DNA of 64,000 nucleotides from Sphingomonas sp. LR60 (GTDB taxonomy: Bacteria; Pseudomonadota; Alphaproteobacteria; Sphingomonadales; Sphingomonadaceae), in assembly GCF_036855935.1 (NCBI RefSeq), contig NZ_JASPFK010000001.1, forward strand, positions 3,040,501 to 3,104,500, in the 5' to 3' direction. Position 1 is the first letter of the stretch; the number at the start of each line of letters is the position of its first letter. The position numbers and the translations under genes are program-made. The notes beneath the pieces were generated by a model. That model saw only the letters and a list, made by a program, of their open reading frames with translations. It was not told the DNA's origin and did not search any database. This document shows, one piece after another, positions 19,535 through 28,980 of this stretch.

Positions 19535-20115
19535 TCAGTCTATTTCGGGAATCTCTCCCGGTGCGCTATCCACCACGCGCCGCGCGGTCTGTGAATCATG
19601 GCCGGCCCGCAACAATGCGGCCAGGTGCCGCTCGCGCTCACGGGGGTCGGCACGCGCGGCGGCGAACGGCCCGATCCGCTTGCGTCGCGCGAGCCGCAAC
19701 GCACTTTCTAGAGCGGCGGCGCGCGCTTCCTCGACCGCCGGCGCGCGATCTTCCTCCTCGAGCCCGGCCGCGCGCAGCGTTTCGGCAACCCGCCGCGCCC
19801 CGTAGCCACGCCGCGCCAGCGACGCGCCTTTTGCTCGGCGAAGCTGCGATCGTCGACATAGCCAGCGTCGGCCATCCGCTGCGCCACCGCACGCGGATCG
19901 ACCGGCACGCCGTCCCAGCCCCGCTCGCGTATCTTGCGCGCGAGATAATCGGCCAGCTTACCGCGCGAGGTCGCGAACCGCTCGACATAGCGCAGCGCCA
20001 GCCGCTCCAACGCGGCTGCGTCCAACGGGGCGGTGCGCGGCGCGACGTGCGCGACGTGCGCGACGTGGAGCGGGTCGCAGAGGAGGGTGTCAGGGCCACG
20101 CCTTGATTGTGCCAC
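19535..20115 (-). pseudogene. recX: Regulatory protein RecX, frameshifted
   Basis: RecX inhibits RecA filament growth. The N-terminal half reads LERLALRYVERFATSRGKLADYLARKIRERGW...VDPRAVAQRMADAGYVDDRSFAEQK, typical RecX. At the A4 run (TTTT at 19829-19832 on the plus strand) one base appears missing. The other frame continues ASLARRGYGARRVAETLRAAGLEEEDRAPAVEEARAAALESALR... to a TGA at 19535 after GEIPEID. The exact start is uncertain: GTG at 20115 includes a 9-bp tandem repeat encoding HVA units. The neighbouring coding content argues for a sequence error rather than a true loss. Confidence 0.8.
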
Positions 20116-20219
20116 ACTGACCGTGGATCCTAATGCTCAAAATTTTAATATCTCCGGCAAACCGCCATTTTTGCCGGTCAACCATTGCGCACGCATGACA
20201 GGTGCGACAGGAACACAGG

Positions 20220-21983
20220 ATGACGATCGACCTCGCCACGAAGACCGCCCCCGCGACGGTTGCGCCGACGGCAACCCCGACCGAGGACCGGCTGCCGCGC
20301 CGCTTCTCGGATTTCGCGACGCTGGGCGAGGCACTCGATTACGCCGCCTCCGGCGTGCGCGGGCTCAACTTCCACGACGCACGCGGTACCTTGGTACGCA
20401 GCTACCCCTTCGCTCAGCTTCGCGCCGATGCTCATGATGCGGCGCTGCGGCTGATCGCCGCCGGTGTCGCGCCGGGCGATCGCGTCGCGCTGATCGCCGA
20501 GACGAGTGCCGAGTTCGGCGCGCTGTTCTTCGGTACGGTGCTGGCCGGGGCGTGGCCGGTGCCCTTGCCGCTGCCGACCTCGTTCGGTGGACGTGAATCC
20601 TATATCGATCAGCTGCGTGTCCAGCTGGCGAGCTGCGATCCGAAGCTGCTGATCTACCCGGAGGAGCTGGCGCAGATGGCCGGTGCCGCCGCCGAGGCAT
20701 CGGGCGTGACCGGAGCCGATTGGGTCGAGTTCGCGACACGCGCCGCGCCGCCCGTGGCGCTGCCCGGCGCCGATGCCGACGACGTGTGCTACCTGCAATA
20801 TTCGAGCGGGTCGACGCGCTTCCCGCACGGCGTCGCGGTGACGCACCGTGCCTTGCTCAGCAATCTCGCGGCGCACGCGCACGGGATGCAGATCGCCGAA
20901 ACCGATCGCTGCATCTCGTGGCTGCCGTGGTATCACGACATGGGGCTGGTCGGCTGCTTCCTGTCGCCGCTCGCCAATCAGGTGTCGACCGATTACCTGA
21001 AGACCGAGGATTTCGCGCGGCGTCCGCTGTCATGGCTCGACCTCATCAGCCGCAATCAGGGCACATCGCTCAGCTATTCGCCGACGTTCGGCTATGACAT
21101 TTGCGCGCGCCGCATCTCGTCGCAGACCAAGGCGTCGGATCGCTTCGACCTGTCGCGCTGGCGCGTCGCGGGCAATGGAGCGGACATGATCCGCCCGGAC
21201 GTGATGCAGGCGTTCGTCGACGCCTTCGCCGACGCCGGCTTCCAGGCGACCGCCTTCCTGCCCAGCTATGGCCTTGCCGAAGCGACGCTCGCCGTGTCGC
21301 TGATGCCGGTCGGCGAAGGCATTCGCGTCGAGCTGGTCGAGGAGACCGAACTGTCGGGGATGCACCATGGCGAGGACCGCCCGCAGCGGTATCGCGCGAT
21401 CGTGAACTGCGGCAAGGCGGTGCGCGACATGGAAATCCAGGTTCGCGAGGAAGACGGCACCCCGCTGCCCGACGGCGCGATCGGCAAGGTGTGGTGCCGC
21501 GGGCCGAGCGTGATGGTCGGCTATTTCCGCGATCAGGCCTCGACCGACGCCTGTCTGGTCGACGGTTGGCTCGATACCGGCGACATGGGATATATGTCGG
21601 ACGGCTATATCTTCATCGTCGGCCGCGCCAAGGACATGATCATCATCAACGGCCGCAACCACTGGCCGCAGGATATCGAATGGGCGGTCGAGCAGTTGCC
21701 CGGCTTCAAGGCCGGCGACATCGCCGCCTTCGCGATCACCACGCCCGGTGGCGAGGAAACGCCCGCGGTGCTGGTGCAATGCCGTAGCTCCGACGAGGCC
21801 GAGCGTGTCCGGTTGCGCGACGAGATCCGTGACCGCGTGCGGTCGGTGACGGGCATGAATTGCGTCGTCGAACTGATCCCGCCGCGTACACTGCCGCGCA
21901 CCAGCTCGGGCAAGCTGAGCCGTGCCAAGGCGCGCAACCTGTACCTGGCGGGCGAGATCAAGCCGTACGATCTGGCGGCCTGA
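20220..21983 (+). CDS. Fatty acyl-AMP ligase (FAAL/FadD32-like)
   Basis: The 587-aa product is an ANL-superfamily adenylating enzyme that activates a fatty acid as acyl-AMP. Motifs in order are LQYSSGSTRFPHGVAVTHRALLSN near residue 195 (phosphate loop), SWLPWYHDMGLVG near 235, SYGLAEATLAVSL near 355, and GWLDTGDMGYMSDGYIFIVGRAKDMIIINGRNHWPQDIE near 450. The YHDMGLVG motif and overall pattern match fatty acyl-AMP ligases rather than acyl-CoA synthetases. AGGA sits just before the ATG at 20220. No acyl carrier protein or PKS neighbour is visible, so the product pathway is unknown. Confidence 0.88.
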   Translation: MTIDLATKTAPATVAPTATPTEDRLPRRFSDFATLGEALDYAASGVRGLNFHDARGTLVRSYPFAQLRADAHDAALRLIAAGVAPGDRVALIAETSAEFGALFFGTVLAGAWPVPLPLPTSFGGRESYIDQLRVQLASCDPKLLIYPEELAQMAGAAAEASGVTGADWVEFATRAAPPVALPGADADDVCYLQYSSGSTRFPHGVAVTHRALLSNLAAHAHGMQIAETDRCISWLPWYHDMGLVGCFLSPLANQVSTDYLKTEDFARRPLSWLDLISRNQGTSLSYSPTFGYDICARRISSQTKASDRFDLSRWRVAGNGADMIRPDVMQAFVDAFADAGFQATAFLPSYGLAEATLAVSLMPVGEGIRVELVEETELSGMHHGEDRPQRYRAIVNCGKAVRDMEIQVREEDGTPLPDGAIGKVWCRGPSVMVGYFRDQASTDACLVDGWLDTGDMGYMSDGYIFIVGRAKDMIIINGRNHWPQDIEWAVEQLPGFKAGDIAAFAITTPGGEETPAVLVQCRSSDEAERVRLRDEIRDRVRSVTGMNCVVELIPPRTLPRTSSGKLSRAKARNLYLAGEIKPYDLAA

Positions 21984-22147
21984 TCGGAGACGCGGGTTCG
22001 ATCCGCGAACTCGCGACCCCGGGACACTGTCGGCACTAAGTGAGGGCTGAGGAGACGGCCGCCGGTTTCGTCTCAGCGCGAGCGGCCTCGAATGATGCCC
22101 GGCCCTTTACGAGACCTATGCGGAAGTCCGGAAGTCGTCCTCGATGC

Positions 22148-22250
22148 TCAGTCATCCCAGACGTGTTCCGGGGTCCACTGATCCGCGAAGCCACCGGCTG
22201 ACGCGTTTGCGGAACGGTGGATGCCGGAACACGTCCGGCATGACGTATGA
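22148..22250. repeat. Dispersed inverted repeat downstream of the acyl-AMP ligase
   Basis: The arm GTCATCCCAGACGTGTTCCGG at about 22152 is mirrored by CCGGAACACGTCCGGCATGAC at about 22222. This is a different family from those near murE and the lipoprotein. The gap 21984-22315 contains nothing else I can support. Confidence 0.7.
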
Positions 22251-22315
22251 GTTCGCACAAGTCTCGCCCTTCACGGGCAACGCTTCGTCAACCAGCGCGC
22301 GTGTAGGTTGGCCCG

Positions 22316-24666
22316 GTGACCACCTTTTCCGCCTCGCCGCTCGCGCATCAACCGCCGCTTTCCGCGCTGTTCGGGCTGAGCAATGGCGACGATCCCGACC
22401 TTTGGGGACGGATCCGTGCCGCGCAGTTGCTCGCGGTGCGGCAGCGCGCGCTGTTGTTGCTGGCGGCGAACCTGACCGGCGCCGCACTGGTCGTCATGTT
22501 GCTCGAGGCCTGCGTGCCGGCGCTGTGGCTGACGATCTGGCTGATCGCGATCGGTGTGGGCTCGGTGATAACCACCGTCCGGCGGCTGGGCAGCCCGAAA
22601 AAGGCCGGCGGCTATGCCGATCTCGCCGCACTGCGCGCACCGGTCGTCGAAGCCGGCGTGATGGCGCTGATGTGGTGCGTCGTGCCGTTGCTGTTCGGCG
22701 CGCACCTCCACGTCGCCACGGTGCTGGCGATGCACGTCGTGCTCGCGGTGCTGATGGCGGCCTATGCGATGGCGACCGTCTCGGTGCCGCTGGCGACGAT
22801 CGTGTTCATCGGCGGGACCACATTGACGGGCGCGGTCGCCTTGCTCGTCACCGGCCATGCCGCGGTCGCGCTCGCCGACCTGCTGTTTGCCGCGTTGCTC
22901 TGCATCGGCACCTTCGATCGTGCGCGCGCGCTGGCGATGCTGCATGCCGGGGGAGTAACGCTCGCCGAGCGGGACGGAACGATCGGGTTGTTGCTACGCG
23001 ACTTCGACGAATTCTCGCCCGACTGGTTGTGGCAGACCGATGCATCGCGCCGGATCGTCCAGCCGAGCGCGCGCTTCGCCGCGGCCTGCGGCGTCGAGCG
23101 TGGCGAGCTGGAAGGGCGTCCCCTGCTGGAGGTGCTGGCCGGCGCGGGCTGGGACAGCGGACAGGTCGCGCCGGTGCTCCGCGAACTTGCGATGCGGCTG
23201 CGCAATCGTGAGGCGATCCGCGACCTTACCCTGCCGATTACGGTAACGGGCGAACAACGCTGGTGGCGGATCGCCGCCTCGCCGCGGCGCGATGCCGATG
23301 GCCATTTCGGCGGCTTCCGCGGCGTCGCCTCCGACGTCACCGAGGAGCGCGCCTCCGCCGAGAAGATCGAGCGGCTCGCCCGCTTCGACACGCTGACCGG
23401 CCTCCCCAACCGTCTGTCGGTGAACGAGGCGCTGGCCGAAGCGGTCGCCCATGCAGAGCGCGAACGGGCACGATGCGCACTGATGATGATCGACCTCGAT
23501 CGCTTCAAGGCGGTCAACGACACGCTCGGCCATCCGGTCGGCGACCGGCTGCTCGGCCGGGTGTCGGAGCGGCTGGCGACTTTGCTCGCCGATCGCGAGA
23601 TCGTCGGACGGCTGGGCGGAGACGAATTCGCGGTCGTCGTGCGCGACGCTTCCGATCCGCTCCGCGTCGAGCGCTTGGCGCGCGCGATCATCGAGACGCT
23701 GTCGCGTCCCTATGAGGTCGATCAGCACACGTTGTATATCGGTGCCTCGGTCGGCGTCGCGACCAGCCCGCGCGACGGGCGCAGCGCCGAAACGCTGATC
23801 CGCTCTGCCGACCTGGCGCTGTACCGGTCGAAGGATCAGGGCGGCGGCGTCTTCCACGCCTACGAGCCACAGCTTCATGCCGAGGCAGAGGAGCGCCGCG
23901 TGCTCGAAATGGCGCTGCGTCGCGCGCTCGAGAACGAGGAGCTGTCGCTCGACTACCAGCCGGTCGTCGATGCGCGCACCGGCGCGCTGCGCGGGTTCGA
24001 GGCGCTGCTGCGCTGGCGGCACCCAAGCTTCGGGCAGATCCCCCGTCCAAGTTCATCCCGATCGCGGAGGAAGCGCGGCTGATCGCGTCGATCGGCGAAT
24101 GGGTGGTACGGACCGCCTGCGCGGAGGCCGCGGCGTGGCCGGACGGCGTGCACGTCGCGGTCAACGTCTCCCCCGAACAACTCCACAATCCGCAATTCGT
24201 GACCATCGTCGCCGAGGCGCTGGGCGACAGCGGCCTGCCCGCACGCCGCCTCGAACTGGAAGTCACCGAAAGCGTGTTCCTGCGGGAGGGCACCGGCGCG
24301 ACGCGGGTCCTTGGGGATATCCAGGCGCTGGGGGTCGGGCTCAGCCTCGACGATTTCGGCACCGGCTATTCCTCGCTCGGCTATCTCAGCTCCACCCGCT
24401 TCTCCTCGATCAAGATCGACCGCAGCTTCGTCCAGACCGCCGCTGCCGGCCGGGTCGAGGCGATCGCGATCATCCGCGCGGTGGTGGCGATGGCCGACAG
24501 CCTCGACATGACCACCACTGCCGAGGGCGTGGAAACCGAAGCCGAGTTACGGCTGGTGCAGGAACTTGGCTGTCGCAGCATCCAGGGCTATTATTTCGGA
24601 CGCCCGCTGCCGGTGGCCGAGGCGCGCGCGCTGACGCTGCGTCATCTTCACACACAGGCTGCGTGA
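22316..24666 (+). pseudogene. Membrane-bound GGDEF-EAL c-di-GMP enzyme, frameshifted
   Basis: The N-terminal third has several membrane segments (about residues 45-200), then a PAS-like region (FSPDWLWQTDASRRIVQPSARF...EQRWWRIAASPRRDADG), a GGDEF domain with intact GGDEF near residue 440, and the start of an EAL domain (GFEALLRWRHP). The frame stops at 24082 because the C5 run at 24040-24044 appears one base short. With one more C it reads IPPSKFIPIAEEARLIASIGEWVVRTACAEA and continues through LDDFGTGYSSLGYL to 24666. Both synthase and phosphodiesterase motifs look intact. Likely one functional bifunctional gene split by a sequence error. Confidence 0.85.
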
Positions 24667-24725
24667 CGGCGGTCGAGCAATCGCTTGACGAACGCCGCCA
24701 ATCCGTTCAACAGCAGCGCCCACAC

Positions 24726-24800
24726 AGGAGTGTAGCTCAGTTGGTAGAGCATCGGTCTCCAAAACCGAGGGCCGTGGGTTCGAGTCCCCCACTCCTGCCA
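24726..24800 (+). tRNA. tRNA-Trp (CCA anticodon), T-stem apparently one base short
   Basis: The acceptor arm AGGAGTG pairs with CACTCCT, and the 3' end is GCCA. The D arm (GCTC/GAGC) and anticodon arm (TCGGT CTCCAAA ACCGA, anticodon CCA) are perfect. The T arm reads GTGGG TTCGAGT, after which only CCCC remains before the acceptor strand, so one T-stem base is missing and the molecule is 75 nt. It sits upstream of secE-nusG, a common arrangement. Confidence 0.95.
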
Positions 24801-24899
24801 GAAACCTTTTGTAAACCTGGAGCCAATACGCCGCTTGCGTGTTGTGCCGCACAGCGCCATAGCGCGAACTGGGTTTAAGTAACTTAAGGGAGTTCTACC

Positions 24900-25139
24900 A
24901 TGCGTTCGATCCTCGCAGGCGCCGCTGCGCTCAGCCTCATCGCCACCCCGGCGTTCGCCGCGAACAGCAACCCGGCCGCCAGCCTGTCGGTCGCGCAGTC
25001 GCGCGCCGCTACCCCGTCGGCCAAGAAGAGCGAGCTGGCCGGTGCCGGCCTGTTCGGCGTCATCATCGCCGCCGGCATTGCCGCCATCGGCGTGATCGCG
25101 ATCGTCAACGACAGCAACGACGACTCCGACAGCAACTGA
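24900..25139 (+). CDS. Small exported protein with a C-terminal hydrophobic segment
   Basis: The 79-aa product begins MRSILAGAAALSLIATPAFAANS, a clear signal peptide with AFA cleavage, followed by a short Ser/Ala linker, a hydrophobic stretch (LFGVIIAAGIAAIGVIAIV) and a very acidic tail (NDSNDDSDSN). GGGAG about 8 bases before the ATG is a good ribosome binding site. Two hairpin terminators follow immediately. Function unknown; I have seen similar small secreted proteins in sphingomonads, but I cannot name a family. Confidence 0.8.
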   Translation: MRSILAGAAALSLIATPAFAANSNPAASLSVAQSRAATPSAKKSELAGAGLFGVIIAAGIAAIGVIAIVNDSNDDSDSN

Positions 25140-25147
25140 TCGGACGC

Positions 25148-25178
25148 GCGCGCGGCCCTGCGGGCTGCGTGCGTTTTT
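25148..25178 (+). terminator. Rho-independent terminator
   Basis: An 11-bp stem (GCGCGCGGCCC against GGGCTGCGTGC, with two G-U pairs) and a 3-nt loop are followed by GTTTTT. It lies 9 bp after the stop of the small exported protein gene. Confidence 0.8.
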
Positions 25179-25188
25179 CGTTGAAGAG

Positions 25189-25219
25189 GGTCGGGCGCCA
25201 TGCGCGCCCGGCCCTTTTT
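25189..25219 (+). terminator. Second, tandem rho-independent terminator
   Basis: A 10-bp stem (GGTCGGGCGC against GCGCCCGGCC) with a short loop is followed by CTTTTT. Together with the hairpin just upstream it should insulate secE-nusG. The rest of the gap to 25443 shows no gene. Confidence 0.8.
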
Positions 25220-25443
25220 CGTGTCGCAACGGCGGCCGGTCGGGATAGCGGCGGCGCTCTGGTCGGACAGCAAGCTGCCCCGCTTGCCTTTTGTCGAGCA
25301 CGATCCTATGTCCGATGGCATATCCGACATCGCGGAAGGCTTGCCGACCGCTTCCCGGTTTCGGACCGGGCAGCGGTAGCGATCCTATGCCGGGACTTCA
25401 TTTACAGGCTCAACCGGGCCAGGGCTCAACGAAGGCGCATTTC

Positions 25444-25641
25444 GTGGCGAAGACGACTCCGATCGAATTCATCCGTCAGGTGCGGACCGAGACCGCGAAG
25501 GTCGTGTGGCCGACCGGGCGCGAAACGGTGATGACCGGCGTGATGGTCGTCATCATGACGACGGTGCTCGCGTTGTTCTTCCTCTCGGTCGATTCGATCT
25601 TCAACGCCGTCGTGAAGGCGTTGCTGAGCCTGGCGCAGTAA
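25444..25641 (+). CDS. secE: Preprotein translocase subunit SecE
   Basis: SecE clamps SecY in the Sec translocon. The 65-aa single-pass protein reads TTPIEFIRQVRTETAKVVWPTGRETVMTG, with the conserved amphipathic helix and VVWPTxxET motif, followed by one membrane segment (VMVVIMTTVLALFFLSV). The start is a GTG at 25444; no ATG fits. It is followed after 17 bp by nusG, the conserved pair. Confidence 0.95.
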   Translation: MAKTTPIEFIRQVRTETAKVVWPTGRETVMTGVMVVIMTTVLALFFLSVDSIFNAVVKALLSLAQ

Positions 25642-25658
25642 GGACGGAATTCCAAAAG

Positions 25659-26195
25659 ATGGCGCGCTGGTACATCATCCACGCTTACTCGGGCTTCGAG
25701 GGCAAGGTCCGCGATTCGATTATGTCGGAGGCCACGCGGATGGGCCTCGAGCAACTGGTCGAGCAGATCGAGGTGCCCACCGAGACGGTCACCGAAGCGC
25801 GCCGCGGAAAGAAGATCGCGGTCGAGCGCAAGTTCATGCCGGGCTACGTCCTCGCCAAGCTGGCGATGAACGACGACGTCTATCACCTCGTCAAGAACAC
25901 CCCCAAGGTCACGGGCTTCCTCGGTTCGTCGGGCAAGCCGCAGCCGATCTCGGATGCCGAGGCGGCGCGGATGCTCAATTCGAAGGAAGAGGCGGCCGCC
26001 GCACCGAAGACCAAGGTCAAGGTCGATTACGAGATCGGCGATGCGGTCAAGGTGCTGGAAGGCCCGTTCGCGAGCTTCAACGGGACGGTCGAGGAACTCG
26101 ACTTCGACAAGTCGAAGGTCAAGGTCTCGGTCAGCATCTTCGGCCGCGCGACGCCGGTCGAACTCGACTTCGAACAGGTCGAGCGCAGCAAGTAA
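25659..26195 (+). CDS. nusG: Transcription termination/antitermination factor NusG
   Basis: NusG binds RNA polymerase, suppresses pausing and links it to Rho or ribosomes. The 178-aa product has the NGN domain ([21 protein letters not shown]...[31 protein letters not shown]) and the C-terminal KOW domain ([52 protein letters not shown]). The ATG at 25659 fits the family start exactly. It is co-transcribed with secE. Confidence 0.97.
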   Translation: MARWYIIHAYSGFEGKVRDSIMSEATRMGLEQLVEQIEVPTETVTEARRGKKIAVERKFMPGYVLAKLAMNDDVYHLVKNTPKVTGFLGSSGKPQPISDAEAARMLNSKEEAAAAPKTKVKVDYEIGDAVKVLEGPFASFNGTVEELDFDKSKVKVSVSIFGRATPVELDFEQVERSK

Positions 26196-26204
26196 TCCGG
26201 CTTA

Positions 26205-26300
26205 AATCGCCCCGGACTCGATCCGGGGCGCAGCTTCTTGCCGCCCGGTCCACCAAGTTTCGTCATTGCGAGCGTAGCGAAGCAATAACGCATATTCTGG
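26205..26300. repeat. Composite of two dispersed repeat fragments
   Basis: CGCCCCGGACTCGATCCGGGG (about 26210-26230) is a palindrome related to the one at 16319. GTCATTGCGAGCGTAGCGAA plus GCAAT (about 26264-26288) matches the arm of the repeat at 31738-31815. The two lie side by side between convergent genes. Confidence 0.65.
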
Positions 26301-26307
26301 ACCGGGC

Positions 26308-27248
26308 CTAAGCCCCCGCCCCCGCCCCGCTGGCAATCCCCGCCTCGTCGCGCCACGGTGCTGCGACGACATGCGGCGCGAGATCGACGCGCTTGCGTTG
26401 CTGGCGCACCTCCAGCCCCGGCGTGAACAGCATCGTCTCCGACCGGCGGAATTGCGCGGGCGTCATGCCGACGAATTGCCGGAACTCGCGATTGAGGTGC
26501 GACGCGTCGTAGAAGCGCAGCTCGGCCAGTTCGTCGGCCGTCGGCACCGCCAGTCCGCGCATCACCGCTGCCATATCGAGGAACCGACTGCGGCGCAGCA
26601 CCGTCTTCGGCAGATGCCCGAAATGCGCGCGCACGGTGCGATCGAGTCGCCGCCCCGACATGCCGACCTCCGCTGCGATCTCAGCAACGGGACGGACGGG
26701 ATCGATCTCGCGCGATCTCGCTCGAACGTGGCGCTGACCGGATCGGTCGGCGTGGCGCGCACGATCACGCGTTCGAGCACCACCTGCTCCAGCCGCGCAA
26801 ATGTTTGTTCGTGATCGTAGATGTCCTGGGTCGCCCAGCGCAGCGCCGCACCCCAGTCGCCACCGATCGGAAGCAGCCGGTCCGCCATCTGATCGGCGCT
26901 CTCATCGCAGAACGAGAACCACGCGCTCGGCCGAATCATGAACCCCGCCGCGATGATCGGCCCGCGACAACGCACCGCAAACCGCCGCTCCTGCGCCCCA
27001 AACAGCATCGGCCCCTCATAGCCGACCCAGCGGTCGTCGATCAGCGTCTCCCACGTGCCGACCACCGGCACGCGGACATAGGCGTTCTCATGGAGCAGGA
27101 AATCGTCGAGCAACGCATCGGCGGGACGCTCGATGATCGTCACGAAGAAGCGCGCGATATGGTCGGCGAGCGCGGCAGTGGGTGTGCGACTCAGCGACAG
27201 CGGCGCGCCGCCGAGAGATGCACCAGTACGCGGAATCGCCCCACCCAT
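26308..27248 (-). pseudogene. AraC-family transcriptional regulator, frameshifted
   Basis: The N-terminal part (residues about 1-170 from 27248) is a cupin-like sensor region (FLLHENAYVRVPVVGTWETLIDDRWVGYEGPMLFGAQERRF). The C-terminal helix-turn-helix domain lies in another frame: [37 protein letters not shown]...[24 protein letters not shown], ending at 26308. The frame appears to be lost near 26705-26715; adding one base joins the halves through [21 protein letters not shown]. The ligand and target genes are unknown. It separates nusG from rplK, which is unusual for this region. Confidence 0.8.
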
Positions 27249-27511
27249 GATTTGTGGCTACGACAACCAAGGCCGATGCGGCAGCGAAACCTCACCTGCA
27301 TTAGTTTATGTCATGTCGGTGTGTCCTCTACGCCACGGGTCGATGGCACATGCCGGTTGCGTGATCAGCGTTGATCCGCTAACGGCGCACGCTTCCCTGT
27401 CATCATCGACCTGGAACTGCGGGAGGGTGTCGCTTTGGCGGCGCCCAGACGAACCGCTAGACTTGAACCGGGCGCAACGGCGACGACGCGCCCCGTAACA
27501 GAGTGAGACGC

Positions 27512-27943
27512 ATGGCAAAGAAGATCACAGGCTATATTAAGCTGCAGGTCCCGGCCGGTTCCGCCAACCCCTCGCCGCCGATCGGTCCGGCGCTGGGTCA
27601 GCGTGGCGTGAACATCATGGAATTCTGCAAGGCGTTCAACGCACAGACCGCGGAAATGGAAAAGGGTTCGCCCCTCCCCACCGTCATCACCGTCTATGCC
27701 GACCGCTCCTTCTCGTTCGTGACGAAGACGCCGCCGGCGACCTTCCTCATCAAGAAGGCGGCGAACCTGAAGTCGGGCTCGAAGGAGCCGGGCAAGGTTT
27801 CGGCGGGCAAGATCAAGCGGTCGCAGCTGGTCGAGGTCGCGCAGGCGAAGATGAAGGATCTGAACGCCAACGACATCGAGGCAGCGACCAAGATCATCGA
27901 AGGCTCGGCCCGCGCAATGGGCCTCGAAGTGGTGGAGGGCTGA
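27512..27943 (+). CDS. rplK: 50S ribosomal protein L11
   Basis: L11 forms the GTPase-associated stalk base on 23S rRNA. The 143-aa product reads [43 protein letters not shown] at the N-terminus and has the C-terminal RNA-binding domain ([13 protein letters not shown]...[14 protein letters not shown]). GAGTGAGACGC precedes the ATG at 27512. The 27249-27511 upstream gap should hold its promoter and perhaps an L1-binding leader, but I cannot place either. rplA follows after 4 bp. Confidence 0.97.
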   Translation: MAKKITGYIKLQVPAGSANPSPPIGPALGQRGVNIMEFCKAFNAQTAEMEKGSPLPTVITVYADRSFSFVTKTPPATFLIKKAANLKSGSKEPGKVSAGKIKRSQLVEVAQAKMKDLNANDIEAATKIIEGSARAMGLEVVEG

Positions 27944-27947
27944 GATC

Positions 27948-28637
27948 ATGGCATTGAGCAAGAAGCAGAAGGCCATCACGATCGATCGTGAAAAGCTGCA
28001 CGGCGTCGACGAGGCGATCGCGCTGGCGAAGTCGGGGGCGACCTCGAAGTTCGACGAGACGATCGAAGTCGCGCTGAACCTGGGCGTCGATCCGCGTCAC
28101 GCCGACCAGATGGTCCGCGGCGTCGTCACGTTGCCCGCAGGCACCGGCAAGACGGTGCGCGTCGGCGTGTTCGCGCGCGGTGCGAAGGCCGACGAGGCGC
28201 GCGCTGCCGGTGCGGACGTCGTCGGTGCCGAAGACCTGATGGAGACCATCCAAGGCGGCACGATCGACTTCGATCGCTGCATCGCGACCCCGGACATGAT
28301 GGGCGTCGTCGGCCGCCTCGGTAAGGTGCTGGGCCCCAAGGGCCTGATGCCGAACCCGAAGCTGGGCACGGTCACCATGAACGTCGCGGAAGCCGTCAAG
28401 GCAGCCAAGGGCGGTCAGGTCGAGTATCGCGTCGAGAAGGCGGGCATTATCCACTCGGGCATCGGCAAGGCGTCGTTCGCGCAGGAAGACCTGCGTCGCA
28501 ACTTCGACGCGCTGGTCGACGCGGTGGTGAAGGCCAAGCCGTCGGGCGCCAAGGGCAAGTATGTTCGCAAGGTCGCCGTCAGCTCGACAATGGGCCCGGG
28601 CATCAAGGTCGACACCGCGGAAGTCGCGGGGGCGTAA
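27948..28637 (+). CDS. rplA: 50S ribosomal protein L1
   Basis: L1 binds 23S rRNA at the E-site stalk and, as known in other bacteria, its own mRNA leader. The 229-aa product shows the signature [44 protein letters not shown] and [48 protein letters not shown]. It is followed by a strong terminator at 28663, so rplK-rplA end as a two-gene unit; rplJ is not in this window downstream. Confidence 0.97.
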   Translation: MALSKKQKAITIDREKLHGVDEAIALAKSGATSKFDETIEVALNLGVDPRHADQMVRGVVTLPAGTGKTVRVGVFARGAKADEARAAGADVVGAEDLMETIQGGTIDFDRCIATPDMMGVVGRLGKVLGPKGLMPNPKLGTVTMNVAEAVKAAKGGQVEYRVEKAGIIHSGIGKASFAQEDLRRNFDALVDAVVKAKPSGAKGKYVRKVAVSSTMGPGIKVDTAEVAGA

Positions 28638-28662
28638 GCCCGACGCGACGAAGGTGGTGAGA

Positions 28663-28699
28663 AAAGCCGGCGTGCTCGCAAGAGCGCGCCGGCTTTTTC
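28663..28699 (+). terminator. Rho-independent terminator after rplA
   Basis: A stem of about 11 bp (AAAAGCCGGCG against CGCCGGCTTTT) around a loop containing TGCTCGCAAGAG is followed by T residues. It begins 25 bp after the rplA stop. Confidence 0.88.
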
Positions 28700-28756
28700 G
28701 TGTCTGCTTTGGACACACTGGGGTTTGAGTATGAAGCGACCGCATCAACGAAGGCA

Positions 28757-28845
28757 ACAGACATAGGCCCCTGCCTTCGCAGGGGCGACGTTGCCTCAAT
28801 CAGGCGTCGCCCCTGCGCAGGCAGGGGCCCATGTCTGTGTCGTCC
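28757..28845. repeat. Dispersed inverted repeat
   Basis: The arm ACAGACATAGGCCCCTGCC...GCAGGGGCGACG is mirrored by CGTCGCCCCTGCGCAGG...GGGGCCCATGTCTGT, about 30 bp per arm, with an inner hairpin in each arm. This is another repeat family of the host. Nothing else is visible in 28700-28980. Confidence 0.8.
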
Positions 28846-28980
28846 CGCAAGACGCCGCCGCTACCGCGACGTGGAGTGGCCGGACCGGAAAAACCCCGCC
28901 TTTCCAACGCTCCTTCCGCCGCATCCCCATCGACAAGCCTGCCGCCGACCGGCACTCTCCGTCGCCATACGGAGAGGATC

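Noticed and set aside
20041..20070. 9-bp tandem repeat (CGACGTGCG-type, about three units) near the recX start
   Set aside because: It is short, lies at an uncertain gene start and encodes repeated HVA residues. It is too small to support a function.
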